From Clostridia bacterium (GTDB lineage: Bacteria; Bacillota; Clostridia; Christensenellales; UBA1242): a stretch of 29,935 nt of DNA. Under the pieces are notes generated by a model. That model saw only the letters and a program-made list of their open reading frames with translations. It had not been told where the DNA came from and did not search any database. The DNA is taken from assembly GCA_017473285.1 (NCBI GenBank), contig JAFULP010000007.1, positions 1-29,935 on the forward strand. The letters run 5' to 3'. Each line of letters opens with the position of its first letter. Positions within the stretch are counted from its first letter, which is position 1. Positions 20,716-28,660 of this stretch are shown here, piece after piece. Made by a program: the position numbers and the translations under genes.

Positions 20716-21321
20716 ATGGAACAAGTATCGATGTGGTGCGGAATTGCGGGTATAGTTATTTCAGTGTTTGCTGTAATCATACTATATCTTACCAGAAGCA
20801 ATATCATAGATTTGCTGGATAGGGATATAATTATGTACGACAAAAACTATGAACTTAAAAAGGATGCGTTGGAAAATGCATTTAATTGTTTGGATGCGGT
20901 ATCTCAAAATGGGATTGAAATCAAAAGTAATCCACAATATGCTCAAAGGGCAAAAGAAGCGTATAACGGGTTATTGTGTACATTAATTTCACCAAAATTG
21001 TATCAAGAATTTTATCGTTTAGCGGTGGACAAAACAACAACTGGATACACTATTCAAGACATTGAAAAATTTAAAATACATTGTCGTAAGGAATTGGTTG
21101 CCAAGCATAAAAAGAAAAATGAAGGGTTTAAAGGCTCAACTTCGGGCGAATTGGCTGATAATAACGTAATATCTACTCCAACCCAACCAATGTCAGCCCC
21201 AAGCAGACCTACTCAATCTATGCCACAACAACGCCCTTCACAACTAAGACCTACTCAACCTATGCCACGCCAACAAGTGCGCCCACAAGGCACAGACAAG
21301 CCACAACAAGACAACGATTAG
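20716..21321 (+). CDS. Membrane-anchored protein with Pro/Gln-rich C-terminal tail, unknown function
   Basis: I do not recognise this 201-residue protein. An N-terminal hydrophobic segment (about 8-26) is followed by a helical domain (about 30-135; LLDRDIIMYDKNYELKKDALENA, then LISPKLYQEFYRLAVDK). A linker leads to a low-complexity tail (about 155-201) with the repeated units PTQPM, RPTQSMPQQ, RPSQLRPTQPM and RQQVRP. With few charges before the hydrophobic segment and a basic stretch after it (KHKKKN), the soluble part may be cytoplasmic, but the topology is uncertain. AGGGGGAT lies 7-8 nt before the ATG, with its own promoter and terminator. Confidence 0.7.
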   Translation: MEQVSMWCGIAGIVISVFAVIILYLTRSNIIDLLDRDIIMYDKNYELKKDALENAFNCLDAVSQNGIEIKSNPQYAQRAKEAYNGLLCTLISPKLYQEFYRLAVDKTTTGYTIQDIEKFKIHCRKELVAKHKKKNEGFKGSTSGELADNNVISTPTQPMSAPSRPTQSMPQQRPSQLRPTQPMPRQQVRPQGTDKPQQDND

Positions 21322-21337
21322 GTGTAATTTTGATAAT

Positions 21338-21373
21338 AAAAAAACTTCACTTCATTAATAGTGAGGTTTTTTG
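21338..21373. terminator. Bidirectional terminator between the Pro/Gln-tailed gene (+) and prfB (-)
   Basis: CTTCACT (21345-21351) pairs with AGTGAGG (21360-21366; one G-T), flanked by A and T runs that extend the stem, with an 8-nt loop. Confidence 0.85.
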
Positions 21374-21382
21374 TTTAATTCC

Positions 21383-22486
21383 TTATTTTGTATGAGATTT
21401 TTTAAGGTATTCGTTTATCAGTGGTTGAAGATTGCCGTCCATCACATCTTGAACATCGCTTATTTCATAATCGGTGCGGTGGTCCTTAACCATTGTATAA
21501 GGTTGAAAGATGTAACTACGAATTTGGCTTCCCCATTCAATTTTCTTTAATTCTCCCTTGATGTCTCGCATTTTTTGTTGTTCTTCTTCCAGTTTAAGCG
21601 ACAACAATTTACTTTTTAATATTTTAAGTGCGTTTTCACGATTTTGCAATTGGCTTCTTTCGTTTTGACAAGTAACCACAATCCCACTAGGCAAGTGGGT
21701 AATTCTAACAGCCGAATCAGTAGTATTAACATGCTGCCCGCCAGCTCCCGAACTGCGATAAGTGTCAATTTTTAAATCATCATTATTAACTACAATATCT
21801 CCTTCGCTAGTAATTTCAGGCGCCACTTCCACGCTTGCAAAGGTCGTATGACGGCGCTTTGATGCATCAAAAGGCGAAATTCTAACTAATCTATGAACGC
21901 CCATTTCGCTACGAAGTTTGCCATAAGCATATTCACCTTTGGCTAGGAAAGTTATGCTTTTTAGCCCAACACCACCCCCGTCGATACTATCAACAATTGT
22001 TACATCAATATTATTGTCGTTGCAATACATATTGTACATACGATACAACATACTTACCCAATCTTGAGATTCCGTTCCGCCAGCGCCCGAATGAATTGTA
22101 ATGATTGCATTGCAAATATCATACTTGCCATCCAAAAGAGTGCGTATACTTAAATTATCAATTTCTTCTGCCAAATTTACCACTTCGCAATAAATTTCGT
22201 TCAAAGATGATAAATCATCGCTTTGTTCTAGCATATCTTTAAGTTCGGCTAGACTTGCAAGACGATTTTGCAAACTATTAACCTTGTCAAACAATGATTG
22301 TAAACTTTTAATTTCCTTGTTAGTGTTCATAGCAAAATCTACATTGGACCAAAACGATAGTGACTCCCGTTCCTTTAATAGGCCAGCAAGGCGCAAAGAC
22401 GACTCCTTTAGATTAAGACAGGACTTGGTTAATTCAAACTTTTCAATCAAATTACCAATTTCTTGTTCGATATTTTCAATATTCAT
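21383..22486 (-). CDS. prfB: Peptide chain release factor 2, without programmed frameshift
   Basis: RF2 ends translation at UAA and UGA codons. The 367-residue protein carries the SPF stop-codon recognition motif (SPFDASKRRHTTFASVEV) and the GGQ catalytic motif (SSGAGGQHVNTTDSAVRI), which together mark RF2 rather than RF1. In most bacteria prfB needs a +1 frameshift at CTT-TGA-C after about 24 codons. Here codon 24 is CTT and codon 25 is AAT, and the frame runs through. An AAAGGAG-like string follows within the gene. AAAGGAA lies about 9 nt before the ATG. A TTGACA/TATACT promoter lies directly upstream, so prfB is separate from the PAP2 group. Confidence 0.97.
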   Translation of the reverse strand: MNIENIEQEIGNLIEKFELTKSCLNLKESSLRLAGLLKERESLSFWSNVDFAMNTNKEIKSLQSLFDKVNSLQNRLASLAELKDMLEQSDDLSSLNEIYCEVVNLAEEIDNLSIRTLLDGKYDICNAIITIHSGAGGTESQDWVSMLYRMYNMYCNDNNIDVTIVDSIDGGGVGLKSITFLAKGEYAYGKLRSEMGVHRLVRISPFDASKRRHTTFASVEVAPEITSEGDIVVNNDDLKIDTYRSSGAGGQHVNTTDSAVRITHLPSGIVVTCQNERSQLQNRENALKILKSKLLSLKLEEEQQKMRDIKGELKKIEWGSQIRSYIFQPYTMVKDHRTDYEISDVQDVMDGNLQPLINEYLKKSHTK

Positions 22487-22505
22487 AACATCATTCCTTT
22501 ATAAA

Positions 22506-22534
22506 AGTATACAAAAACAATATTTAAATGTCAA
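22506..22534 (-). promoter_or_regulatory. Promoter of prfB
   Basis: On the minus strand, TTGACA (22534-22529, perfect), 17 bp, TATACT (22511-22506). The start falls near 22499, giving a leader of about 13 nt with AAAGGAA at its 5' end. Confidence 0.85.
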
Positions 22535-22539
22535 AGAAA

Positions 22540-22562
22540 AAAAATAAAAACCCTTTCGGGTT
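22540..22562 (-). terminator. Terminator of the PAP2/Wzy-like operon
   Basis: On the minus strand, AACCC (22553-22549 side) and GGGTT enclose a GAAA tetraloop (22549-22562), followed by a T-rich tract into 22531. It separates the operon from prfB. Confidence 0.85.
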
Positions 22563-22576
22563 CATATTTTTTAAAC

Positions 22577-23338
22577 TTATTCGTTATTTTTGTCATCTAA
22601 ATTTCCAGCATTACTTGTTGGATTTTCACCACTTGTTTCTTGACTTTGTGGCACATATATAAATTCTTCTACTTTTTCAGTTGTGTTATTACTTTGAGTG
22701 TTGGCTACTGGGTTTGATGCCTTTGTGTCTTTAGGACGGAATAAATCAAACTCTCTTAACCACACAAAGAACTTGAACTTACTAGCGTAAATAAATTTCA
22801 CAATCAAATACGAAATTATAGTAACAACTGCTCCAACAACCAATCCGCCAAGGCAATCGGTAAAATAATGTACCATTAAATAAATTCGGCTACTAGCCAT
22901 AGCAATTGGTAGCAACAATATTGGCCAACTATACTTTTTGTTGGTTGTTAAAAATATTGCCACGGCAAAGGCGGTAGTTGCAGTTGTGTGCCCTGATGGG
23001 AACGAATGTCCGCTTTCAAAATTTGCCCCCGCATCTAACCACCATTTATAAAAATCACTACTTACATTTTCAAACGGTCTTGCTCTGCCAATAGCATTTT
23101 TTAATATGATATTAGTAAACACAAAGCCTAAAGCTACAGCAAGTAATATTGTCCCGCCAATTTTTCGGGTACGCTTAAACAATGCTAAACCTAGCCCAAC
23201 AAGCAAAAACAATATGCCAGCCTCAGCAATATAACTTATACCCTTCATGCAAAAATTGGCAAACTCACCGCCAATTGAGTATATTTTATGAAACAATTCT
23301 GCAACTTGGTGGTCTATTTTAAAAATAAAATCACTCAT
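22577..23338 (-). CDS. PAP2-family membrane phosphatase (undecaprenyl-diphosphatase-like)
   Basis: The 253-residue protein has PAP2 motifs in order: KNAIGRARP (KxxxxxxRP), SFPSGHTT (PSGH), and SRIYLMVHYFTD (SRxxxxxHxxxD), set among about five or six membrane segments. A BcrC-like member would recycle undecaprenyl pyrophosphate, the lipid carrier for wall and polysaccharide synthesis; other lipid phosphates are possible. A hydrophilic tail of about 60 residues rich in Asn, Ser and Thr follows the membrane part. The ATG at 23338 is chosen because AAGGGG sits 5 nt before it; the upstream GTG at 23344 overlaps that site. It starts 15 nt after the first Wzy-like gene, so they are co-transcribed. 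Confidence 0.92.
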   Translation of the reverse strand: MSDFIFKIDHQVAELFHKIYSIGGEFANFCMKGISYIAEAGILFLLVGLGLALFKRTRKIGGTILLAVALGFVFTNIILKNAIGRARPFENVSSDFYKWWLDAGANFESGHSFPSGHTTATTAFAVAIFLTTNKKYSWPILLLPIAMASSRIYLMVHYFTDCLGGLVVGAVVTIISYLIVKFIYASKFKFFVWLREFDLFRPKDTKASNPVANTQSNNTTEKVEEFIYVPQSQETSGENPTSNAGNLDDKNNE

Positions 23339-23353
23339 AATCACCCCTTAAGA

Positions 23354-24640
23354 TTATTTTTGTTCGGCAATAGTTTTATCTTTCAAAATAAAGAATATTG
23401 CAATTAACAGTGGCAAACAAGTAAATAAACTGCTAGATATATCTTCAAAGAAGGCGTTTAGTAAAACTATTCCTACTGGCAAGTAACAATAAATATTTTT
23501 ATTAAGTTTTAATTGTTTAAATATAAACACTAGCATAGCAATTAGCATAATTACGCCCACAATCCCAAATCGATAAAGCAATGTAATAAAGAAGTTGTGA
23601 GGAGTGTATTTACCCACGCTGTCGGCTGTAATTCCGCAACCAAACAGTACATACAAAGGTGAACTTGACCAATATTTAAAATATGTTTTCCAAATGCCAA
23701 AGCGTCCTGTGGTTGCTGTGTTTATATCGGCTGTTTGCTTTCCGCCATAAAATCTTCCAATAATCAAGTCAAGATAATTGTTAAATATTATCGCAAGTAA
23801 GGCAACAATAGCCAAACCAGCAACTAAAAATAATACAAATCTTTTTTTGTTATTTGATTTTACAAAACCTAAAATAGTTGCAAGCACATAAGTGATAATT
23901 GTTATTAATAAAAAACTTTTAGAAAATGTGCAAAATCCTATAAAAGTTATAACCAGAACTAGCCAAAACCACTTTTTAATATCAAGTTTGTTAATCAAAA
24001 ACAATGTTAGCAAGCAAGTTTGACACAATGAACAATATAGCGCCAAAGCATTAACATAATTAAAATATCCACCAAATCTAACATATGAAGTTGTTTCCAT
24101 GTATGGAGCAACTGGCAATATGCCACAATTGTAGGAAATTATTGATAACATTGAAGAAGTAATTAAACCTAAACTCAAAATCAGAGTAAGTTTTTTAACA
24201 TTAACATTTCCAACAAAATATATAGTAGCAATGCTAAGTATTATTCCAAACCCTTGCCAATATTTATATACTTTGAATTTACTTATACACAAACCATACA
24301 CAAAGGCAATCAAGCACAACGCTAACACCAAACTAACAAAACAAATATTTTTTTTATTTTTATTTTTGATTGCCAAAATTAATTGCTTAATTAATAATAT
24401 AGCCATCATTAAGTCAACAATTTTTAAAAACATTGACTCAATATTAAAACACGCCATATAGCAAGAGGCGTACGCCCAAAAACACAACTTATCGCTATCA
24501 TTTAGCACAAACAAACTAAGTAGCATCAGTGCAATTAGCATCACAAAAAACATTGAAGACAAAGTCGACAAAAATGCAAAAAAAGTATATGCTATTAGCA
24601 TGTAATAAAATATTTTAGGATTATCTTTAGTTAAAATCAT
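23354..24640 (-). CDS. O-antigen ligase/Wzy-like polysaccharide polymerase
   Basis: The 428-residue protein is almost wholly membrane-embedded, with about ten or more hydrophobic segments. The large loop near residues 290-340 carries TTGRFGIWKTYFKYW and LFGCGITADSVGKYTPHNFF. The TGRxxxW and HNxF signature is typical of the Wzy_C family, which joins or polymerises lipid-linked glycans at the cell surface. The gene has its own promoter (24677-24705) and a GAAGGT site 5 nt before the ATG. The next gene upstream is a paralog of the same family, and the PAP2 phosphatase lies downstream. A role in a wall-linked polysaccharide is likely, but the polymer is unknown. Confidence 0.85.
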   Translation of the reverse strand: MILTKDNPKIFYYMLIAYTFFAFLSTLSSMFFVMLIALMLLSLFVLNDSDKLCFWAYASCYMACFNIESMFLKIVDLMMAILLIKQLILAIKNKNKKNICFVSLVLALCLIAFVYGLCISKFKVYKYWQGFGIILSIATIYFVGNVNVKKLTLILSLGLITSSMLSIISYNCGILPVAPYMETTSYVRFGGYFNYVNALALYCSLCQTCLLTLFLINKLDIKKWFWLVLVITFIGFCTFSKSFLLITIITYVLATILGFVKSNNKKRFVLFLVAGLAIVALLAIIFNNYLDLIIGRFYGGKQTADINTATTGRFGIWKTYFKYWSSSPLYVLFGCGITADSVGKYTPHNFFITLLYRFGIVGVIMLIAMLVFIFKQLKLNKNIYCYLPVGIVLLNAFFEDISSSLFTCLPLLIAIFFILKDKTIAEQK

Positions 24641-24676
24641 TAATACCTTCTTAAAAATATTGTTAAGTTACTATAC

Positions 24677-24705
24677 ATAATAGCATAAACATATCAAATA
24701 GTCAA
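24677..24705 (-). promoter_or_regulatory. Promoter of the second Wzy-like gene and PAP2
   Basis: On the minus strand, TTGACT (24705-24700), 17 bp, TATTAT (24682-24677) preceded by TGC (extended -10). It lies in the 74-bp gap between the paralogs. Confidence 0.75.
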
Positions 24706-24714
24706 TCGTAAATT

Positions 24715-25986
24715 TTAAATCTGTGTGTCGGTATGCTGGTTGATACAAATGGTTGCCAAAGCAAAAGGTATAAAGTTAAATGTGTTATAACTCAAATCTT
24801 CAACTATGCAAATTAATAAAATTAATATTATAGGTAGATACTTTAACTTAAAATTCCCATTATTTTTGCGCAAAACTGTTGAATATACAAACAATAACAA
24901 TATCGCAAACCCAATTATTCCCATTTTGGATAAATATCCAACATAAAAACTATGGCTCGAAAATATTGTGTTGTAATCATAACCAAATCCTAAACCGAAT
25001 AATATTGAATATAAATTTTTAGCCCAAGGCTTAATATAAATTATCCATTTATCCAATCTTCCAGTAGTTAGGCGGTCAATGATATTGGAATAACTTGTAT
25101 CGCCAAAAAATCTTTCAAACATTATCACCCCATAATATAAAATAAATGGGCTTAATATTATAAGTGCAAATAAACAAATTGTTAATAATCGCTTTTTGTT
25201 TTTGCAATTTTTAAATTGATTAATAAATATTGTTAATAGTGTTATTGAAAATATTATAAAAAATGTTTTAGAAAAAGTTATTATTCCAATCAATGACAAA
25301 GCGGTTATTAATAATAGTGTGTGGCTTGATTTAAGTTTTTTGTTTAGCCACAATACATATATTGATGCAATACAAATGGCGCAACTTGCTCCCAAGGTGT
25401 TGCACACTGGTGAAAAAGCACAAAAGCGTCCACCCGCATGAAATGGGAAATGATACAATCCTGCACCATACATCACAAACGATAAAACACTGGCAGTAAT
25501 TATTCCATAACTATAAGTTAAAATAATATTATAATTTAATTTATTTTTTAATAAATAAAATAAAAATAAAAAATTAACTACATTTAAATAATAAATAAAA
25601 GAAATATTGATACATTTATTTAAAATAATACTATAAAATAGCGGAAAAATAATTAAAATTAAATAAAATATAATTATTTTAAAATATTTATTTATTAACT
25701 TATTTTTATTTAAATATATTAATTCTTTAATTAAAACGATAAATATTGATAAGCAAATAATTGAAGAAAATAATTCCACGCTATAGGTCACCCGCATATA
25801 AAGTGACATATACATTATACAATGTATTGATTTGTCCGTTGGCATAAAAATTGGAACTATCAGCCACATCAAATACCATACAAATTCAAACCCTATTGCC
25901 AGTGTTGAAAATACACAAAAAATTGTAAATAATATATTTACATATAATACTTGATGTTGTTTAAATTTGTCAATGGTTAATTGCAT
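24715..25986 (-). CDS. O-antigen ligase/Wzy-like polysaccharide polymerase (paralog)
   Basis: The 423-residue protein is polytopic and parallels its downstream neighbour: TTGRLDKWIIYIKPW, then LFGLGFGYDYNTIFSSHSFYVGYLSKMGIIGF, the same TGRxxxW and H-S-F arrangement as Wzy_C proteins. Overall identity to the neighbour seems low apart from this loop and the shared opening of the last third. The coding DNA around 25520-25720 is extremely AT-rich, dominated by AAAT and TTAT codons, more so than the neighbours. A weak GGAA site precedes the ATG. A promoter TTGACA/AATAAT lies at 26019-26047. It is the first gene of the surface polysaccharide group. Confidence 0.82.
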   Translation of the reverse strand: MQLTIDKFKQHQVLYVNILFTIFCVFSTLAIGFEFVWYLMWLIVPIFMPTDKSIHCIMYMSLYMRVTYSVELFSSIICLSIFIVLIKELIYLNKNKLINKYFKIIIFYLILIIFPLFYSIILNKCINISFIYYLNVVNFLFLFYLLKNKLNYNIILTYSYGIITASVLSFVMYGAGLYHFPFHAGGRFCAFSPVCNTLGASCAICIASIYVLWLNKKLKSSHTLLLITALSLIGIITFSKTFFIIFSITLLTIFINQFKNCKNKKRLLTICLFALIILSPFILYYGVIMFERFFGDTSYSNIIDRLTTGRLDKWIIYIKPWAKNLYSILFGLGFGYDYNTIFSSHSFYVGYLSKMGIIGFAILLLFVYSTVLRKNNGNFKLKYLPIILILLICIVEDLSYNTFNFIPFALATICINQHTDTQI

Positions 25987-26018
25987 TTTAATTCCGTGTC
26001 AAATAAATTTATATAATC

Positions 26019-26047
26019 ATTATTATATTAAAATTCCGCTTTGTCAA
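26019..26047 (-). promoter_or_regulatory. Probable promoter of the first Wzy-like gene
   Basis: On the minus strand, TTGACA (26047-26042), 17 bp, AATAAT (26024-26019). It lies directly after the rpsR terminator. Confidence 0.55.
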
Positions 26048-26052
26048 GAAAA

Positions 26053-26088
26053 CAAACAAAAAACACATTGAAAATATCAATGTGTTTT
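26053..26088 (-). terminator. Terminator of the rpsF-ssb-rpsR operon
   Basis: AAAACACATTGA (26060-26071) pairs with TCAATGTGTTTT (26077-26088), a perfect 12-bp stem with a 5-nt loop. On the minus strand a T-rich tract (TTTGTTTGTT) follows. Confidence 0.92.
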
Positions 26089-26094
26089 ATCTTA

Positions 26095-26394
26095 TTACTC
26101 ACCTTTGAATGGTAGTAAAGCAATATTTCTAGCACGCTTAACGGCAACTGTGATTGCTCTTTGGTGTTTAGGGCAAGTGCCAGTTTGGCGTGAAGGTAAA
26201 ATTTTGCCTTTTTCTGTAACAAACTTCTTAAGTGTAGCGATATCTTTATAATCGATAGCCTTATCTTTATTTTCACAGAACAAGCAAACTTTTTTCTTAT
26301 TTTTATGTTTGAAATATTTTTTCTTTTCTACAGGAGCTTGTGTTTGAGCAGGTGCTTCAACAACTTCTGTAGCAACTTTTAATTCTTCACTCAT
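26095..26394 (-). CDS. rpsR: 30S ribosomal protein S18
   Basis: S18 binds the platform of the 30S subunit together with S6. The 99-residue protein has a nonconserved acidic, Pro/Ala-rich N-terminal extension (about 1-25), then the core KVCLFCENK, DYKDIATLKKFVTEKGKILPSR and TGTCPKHQRAITVAVKRARNIALLPF. The Cys residues (C37, C40, C74 with H77) fit the zinc-type (C+) S18. It is the last gene of the rpsF-ssb-rpsR operon, 16 nt after ssb, with AAGGAG before the ATG and a strong terminator after it. Confidence 0.98.
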   Translation of the reverse strand: MSEELKVATEVVEAPAQTQAPVEKKKYFKHKNKKKVCLFCENKDKAIDYKDIATLKKFVTEKGKILPSRQTGTCPKHQRAITVAVKRARNIALLPFKGE

Positions 26395-26410
26395 AATGTA
26401 CTCCTTTTAA

Positions 26411-26818
26411 TTAAAATGGTAAAGTGTTATCGTCATCATCAATTGGTTGCAATCCAGTGTCAGGTGTAGGTATAGCGCTAGGACCATCAACAGTTGCATC
26501 ACCCTTTGTTGACAAAAATTCAATTTCCTCAGCGGTTATATCAGTTGTATAACGCTTTGTGCCGTCGTTGCCTTCATAAGAATGGTTTTGAATACTGCCC
26601 ATAACGGCAATCTTGCTACCTTTCTTTAAATATTTTGCGCAATTTTCAGCAATTGCTCTCCATGCAACAACATTGAAAAAATCTGTTTCTCTAGAACCGT
26701 CAGCGTTTGCAAAACGGCGTGATACCGCAATAGATATTCTGCACACAGAAATACCTGAATTTGTGGTAGATAATTCTGGATCTCTTGTAAGATTTCCAAT
26801 TAAAAATACTTTGTTCAT
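26411..26818 (-). CDS. ssb: Single-stranded DNA-binding protein
   Basis: SSB coats single-stranded DNA during replication, recombination and repair. The 135-residue protein has the OB-fold core (MNKVFLIGNLTRDPEL, then TDFFNVVAWRAIAENCAKYLKKGSK) over about 105 residues. A short linker leads to the acidic tip DDDDNTLPF, the conserved docking peptide for partner proteins (usually DDDIPF). It lies between rpsF and rpsR, the classic Firmicutes arrangement. AAGGAG precedes the ATG. Confidence 0.98.
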   Translation of the reverse strand: MNKVFLIGNLTRDPELSTTNSGISVCRISIAVSRRFANADGSRETDFFNVVAWRAIAENCAKYLKKGSKIAVMGSIQNHSYEGNDGTKRYTTDITAEEIEFLSTKGDATVDGPSAIPTPDTGLQPIDDDDNTLPF

Positions 26819-26838
26819 AAAGTGCTCCTTTTAGCAAA

Positions 26839-27120
26839 CTATTTTGCAACTACGATAAATCTTAAAACGCCTTCAGTAATTCTAAGTGTGTTGCTTACTA
26901 CGGCTGGAACAGATGCATCAGCACTAAAATTAACTAATACATAGTAACCATCATGTTTCTTGTTGATTTCGTAAGCCAATTTCTTATTGCCAATTTTGTC
27001 AACGCTTTCAACAACGCCACCATTTTTAGTAATAAGGGTATTAACTTTTTCAATCATAGCGTCACGCTCTTCGTCATTACCAGTATTAACTAAAATGTAC
27101 ATAAGTTCGTACTTATTCAT
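26839..27120 (-). CDS. rpsF: 30S ribosomal protein S6
   Basis: S6 pairs with S18 on the 30S platform. The ATG at 27120 (MNKYELMYILVN) gives the usual length of 93 residues and has a near-perfect AAAGGAGG 5 nt upstream; a longer frame to 27156 would include that ribosome binding site and is rejected. Family marks are YELMYI at the start, the KIGNKKLAYEINKKHDGYYVLVNF block, and RITEGVLRFIVV at the end. It is the first gene of the operon. Its leader forms two hairpins, which could be a site for S6:S18 feedback, although I could not confirm the known motif. Confidence 0.97.
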   Translation of the reverse strand: MNKYELMYILVNTGNDEERDAMIEKVNTLITKNGGVVESVDKIGNKKLAYEINKKHDGYYVLVNFSADASVPAVVSNTLRITEGVLRFIVVAK

Positions 27121-27143
27121 ATTAACCTCCTTTTGGACTATTG

Positions 27144-27185
27144 GTCTTAAAATCAAGTTTTAAGACAAGGTATGGTTTTACATAC
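27144..27185 (-). other. Hairpins in the rpsF mRNA leader (possible S6:S18 autoregulation site)
   Basis: On the plus strand, GTCTTAAAA (27144-27152) pairs with TTTTAAGAC (27158-27166), and GTATG (27170-27174) with CATAC (27181-27185). In the rpsF transcript these make two stacked hairpins before the ribosome binding site. Autoregulatory S6:S18-binding leaders are known in this operon in many bacteria; the conserved bulge of that class was not evident to me. Confidence 0.4.
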
Positions 27186-27192
27186 GCATTTA

Positions 27193-27221
27193 ACTATAAC
27201 ACACTTTTAAAATTTAATCAA
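27193..27221 (-). promoter_or_regulatory. Promoter of the rpsF-ssb-rpsR operon
   Basis: On the minus strand, TTGATT (27221-27216), 17 bp, TATAGT (27198-27193). The start near 27186 coincides with the foot of the first leader hairpin. Confidence 0.7.
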
Positions 27222-27302
27222 TAGTTTTTGTAAAATTTTCTTAATTTAAATATTTATAAATAAAATTTGAAGTTGTACAAATAATATTAGTAGGAGTTTT
27301 AT

Positions 27303-28451
27303 ATGAAAAATTTACGAAATTTGGCAATATGCTTGGCTTTAACATTGATAATGGTTTTAAATTTGGGTGCTGGTATGGGGCAAACTTATGCAAGCAATTA
27401 TGTGCCAGAAGTGGAAACCAAGGCTAGTATACTGATTGATATGGACTCAAACAATGTGCTATATGAAAACAATGCAACCACTCGTATGCCAGTTGCAAGC
27501 ATTGTAAAACTGATGACCATAATGCTTACTTTCGAGCAAGTGGAAGCGGGGGCTATTTCATTAGATGATAAGGTTATGGTTAGTGAAAATTCATCGGGAA
27601 TGGGTGGCTCGCAAATATTTTTGGATGCAAATTGCGAATATAATTTAGGTGAACTGCTAAAAAGTGTTATTGTATGTAGCGCCAACGATTCGTCGGTTGC
27701 ACTTGCCGAACATATAGCGGGCAGTGAAAGTGGTTTTGTGGATAAAATGAATGCTCGTGCCAAGGAGATGGATTTGAATAACACAAATTATATAAATTGC
27801 ACAGGATTGCCTGCGGATAATCAATATTCTTGTGCATTAGATGTGGCGAAAATACTAAAAAATGTATTGAGTTATGAAAAATATCACGAATACTCAAGCG
27901 TGTGGCTAGAAAATTTTGAACATCCAAGCGGTAGGACTACTGAGATGACTAACACTAACAGATTGTCAAGATTTTATGAAGGATGCATTGGTGGTAAAAC
28001 TGGCTCAACAAGTGAGGCGGGATATTGTCTGGCTGTTGGGGCAAAGCGTAACAACTTAAGTTTGATTTCGGTAGTCCTTGGCGCAAATACAACAAAGGAA
28101 AGATTTAAAAGCGCAAGTGATTTACTAAACTACGGTTTTGCAAACTATGAAAATCATACAATCGACACAAATGGATTAATTAATATTTCATACAAGGATG
28201 AAAGGCAACTTAATGTTAAAATTGATGGGGCATGTAGCATATTAACTAAAAAAGGTGAGACGCCAAATTATACAATTAATTGTTATGTGCCAAGTAAAGT
28301 TAGTAAATGTGATTTGGGACAAGAATTAGGATATATTGAAATTATTGTTGACGGGCAAGTTTATTCAACGCTAAAAGTGCTTGCCGATGAGCAAATTGAT
28401 GAACCAAGTTATACGGATAATTTAAAAGAAATATACAAAGATTTTATTTAA
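27303..28451 (+). CDS. D-alanyl-D-alanine carboxypeptidase (serine type, DacA/DacF-like)
   Basis: This low-molecular-weight penicillin-binding protein trims the terminal D-Ala of peptidoglycan stem peptides. The 382-residue precursor has a signal peptide (basic start, hydrophobic core about 8-22, likely cut after ...GQTYA at residue 30). It carries the three active-site motifs: SIVK (S66, K69), SAN (126-128) and KTG (232-234). A C-terminal beta domain (about 290-370) follows as in PBP5. The usual terminal amphipathic membrane-binding helix is not obvious, so it may be loosely attached or secreted. AGGAG lies 7 nt before the ATG. It is a single gene with a terminator, divergent from rpsF. Confidence 0.95.
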   Translation: MKNLRNLAICLALTLIMVLNLGAGMGQTYASNYVPEVETKASILIDMDSNNVLYENNATTRMPVASIVKLMTIMLTFEQVEAGAISLDDKVMVSENSSGMGGSQIFLDANCEYNLGELLKSVIVCSANDSSVALAEHIAGSESGFVDKMNARAKEMDLNNTNYINCTGLPADNQYSCALDVAKILKNVLSYEKYHEYSSVWLENFEHPSGRTTEMTNTNRLSRFYEGCIGGKTGSTSEAGYCLAVGAKRNNLSLISVVLGANTTKERFKSASDLLNYGFANYENHTIDTNGLINISYKDERQLNVKIDGACSILTKKGETPNYTINCYVPSKVSKCDLGQELGYIEIIVDGQVYSTLKVLADEQIDEPSYTDNLKEIYKDFI

Positions 28452-28512
28452 AAATATTTAAATAATTCAAAAATGTAAAAATATTAAAATAATACAAAAT
28501 ATTAAATAAAAT

Positions 28513-28541
28513 AAAAATAAGGCGATTTAGCCTTATTTTTT
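28513..28541. terminator. Bidirectional terminator between the carboxypeptidase (+) and NrnA-like (-) genes
   Basis: AAAAATAAGGC (28513-28523) pairs with GCCTTATTTTT (28530-28540), an 11-bp stem with a 6-nt loop, flanked by A and T runs. The rest of the 209-bp gap (28452-28660) is extremely AT-rich and shows no gene. Confidence 0.9.
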
Positions 28542-28660
28542 AGTATATTTTATAAGCAAAATTAAATTTTCAAGAATTTTTTAATTATTTTAAAAAAATT
28601 ATCAAATAATTAATTAAAATATTTTTTATTGTTTAAATGAAATAAATTGTCAACAGTTAA

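Noticed and set aside
27398..27784. 128-aa minus-strand frame inside the carboxypeptidase gene
   Set aside because: It is antisense to the SxxK and SxN motif region and is a shadow frame.
28452..28660. Very AT-rich gap as a possible origin unwinding element
   Set aside because: It lies between convergent genes, contains a normal bidirectional terminator, and holds no DnaA boxes.
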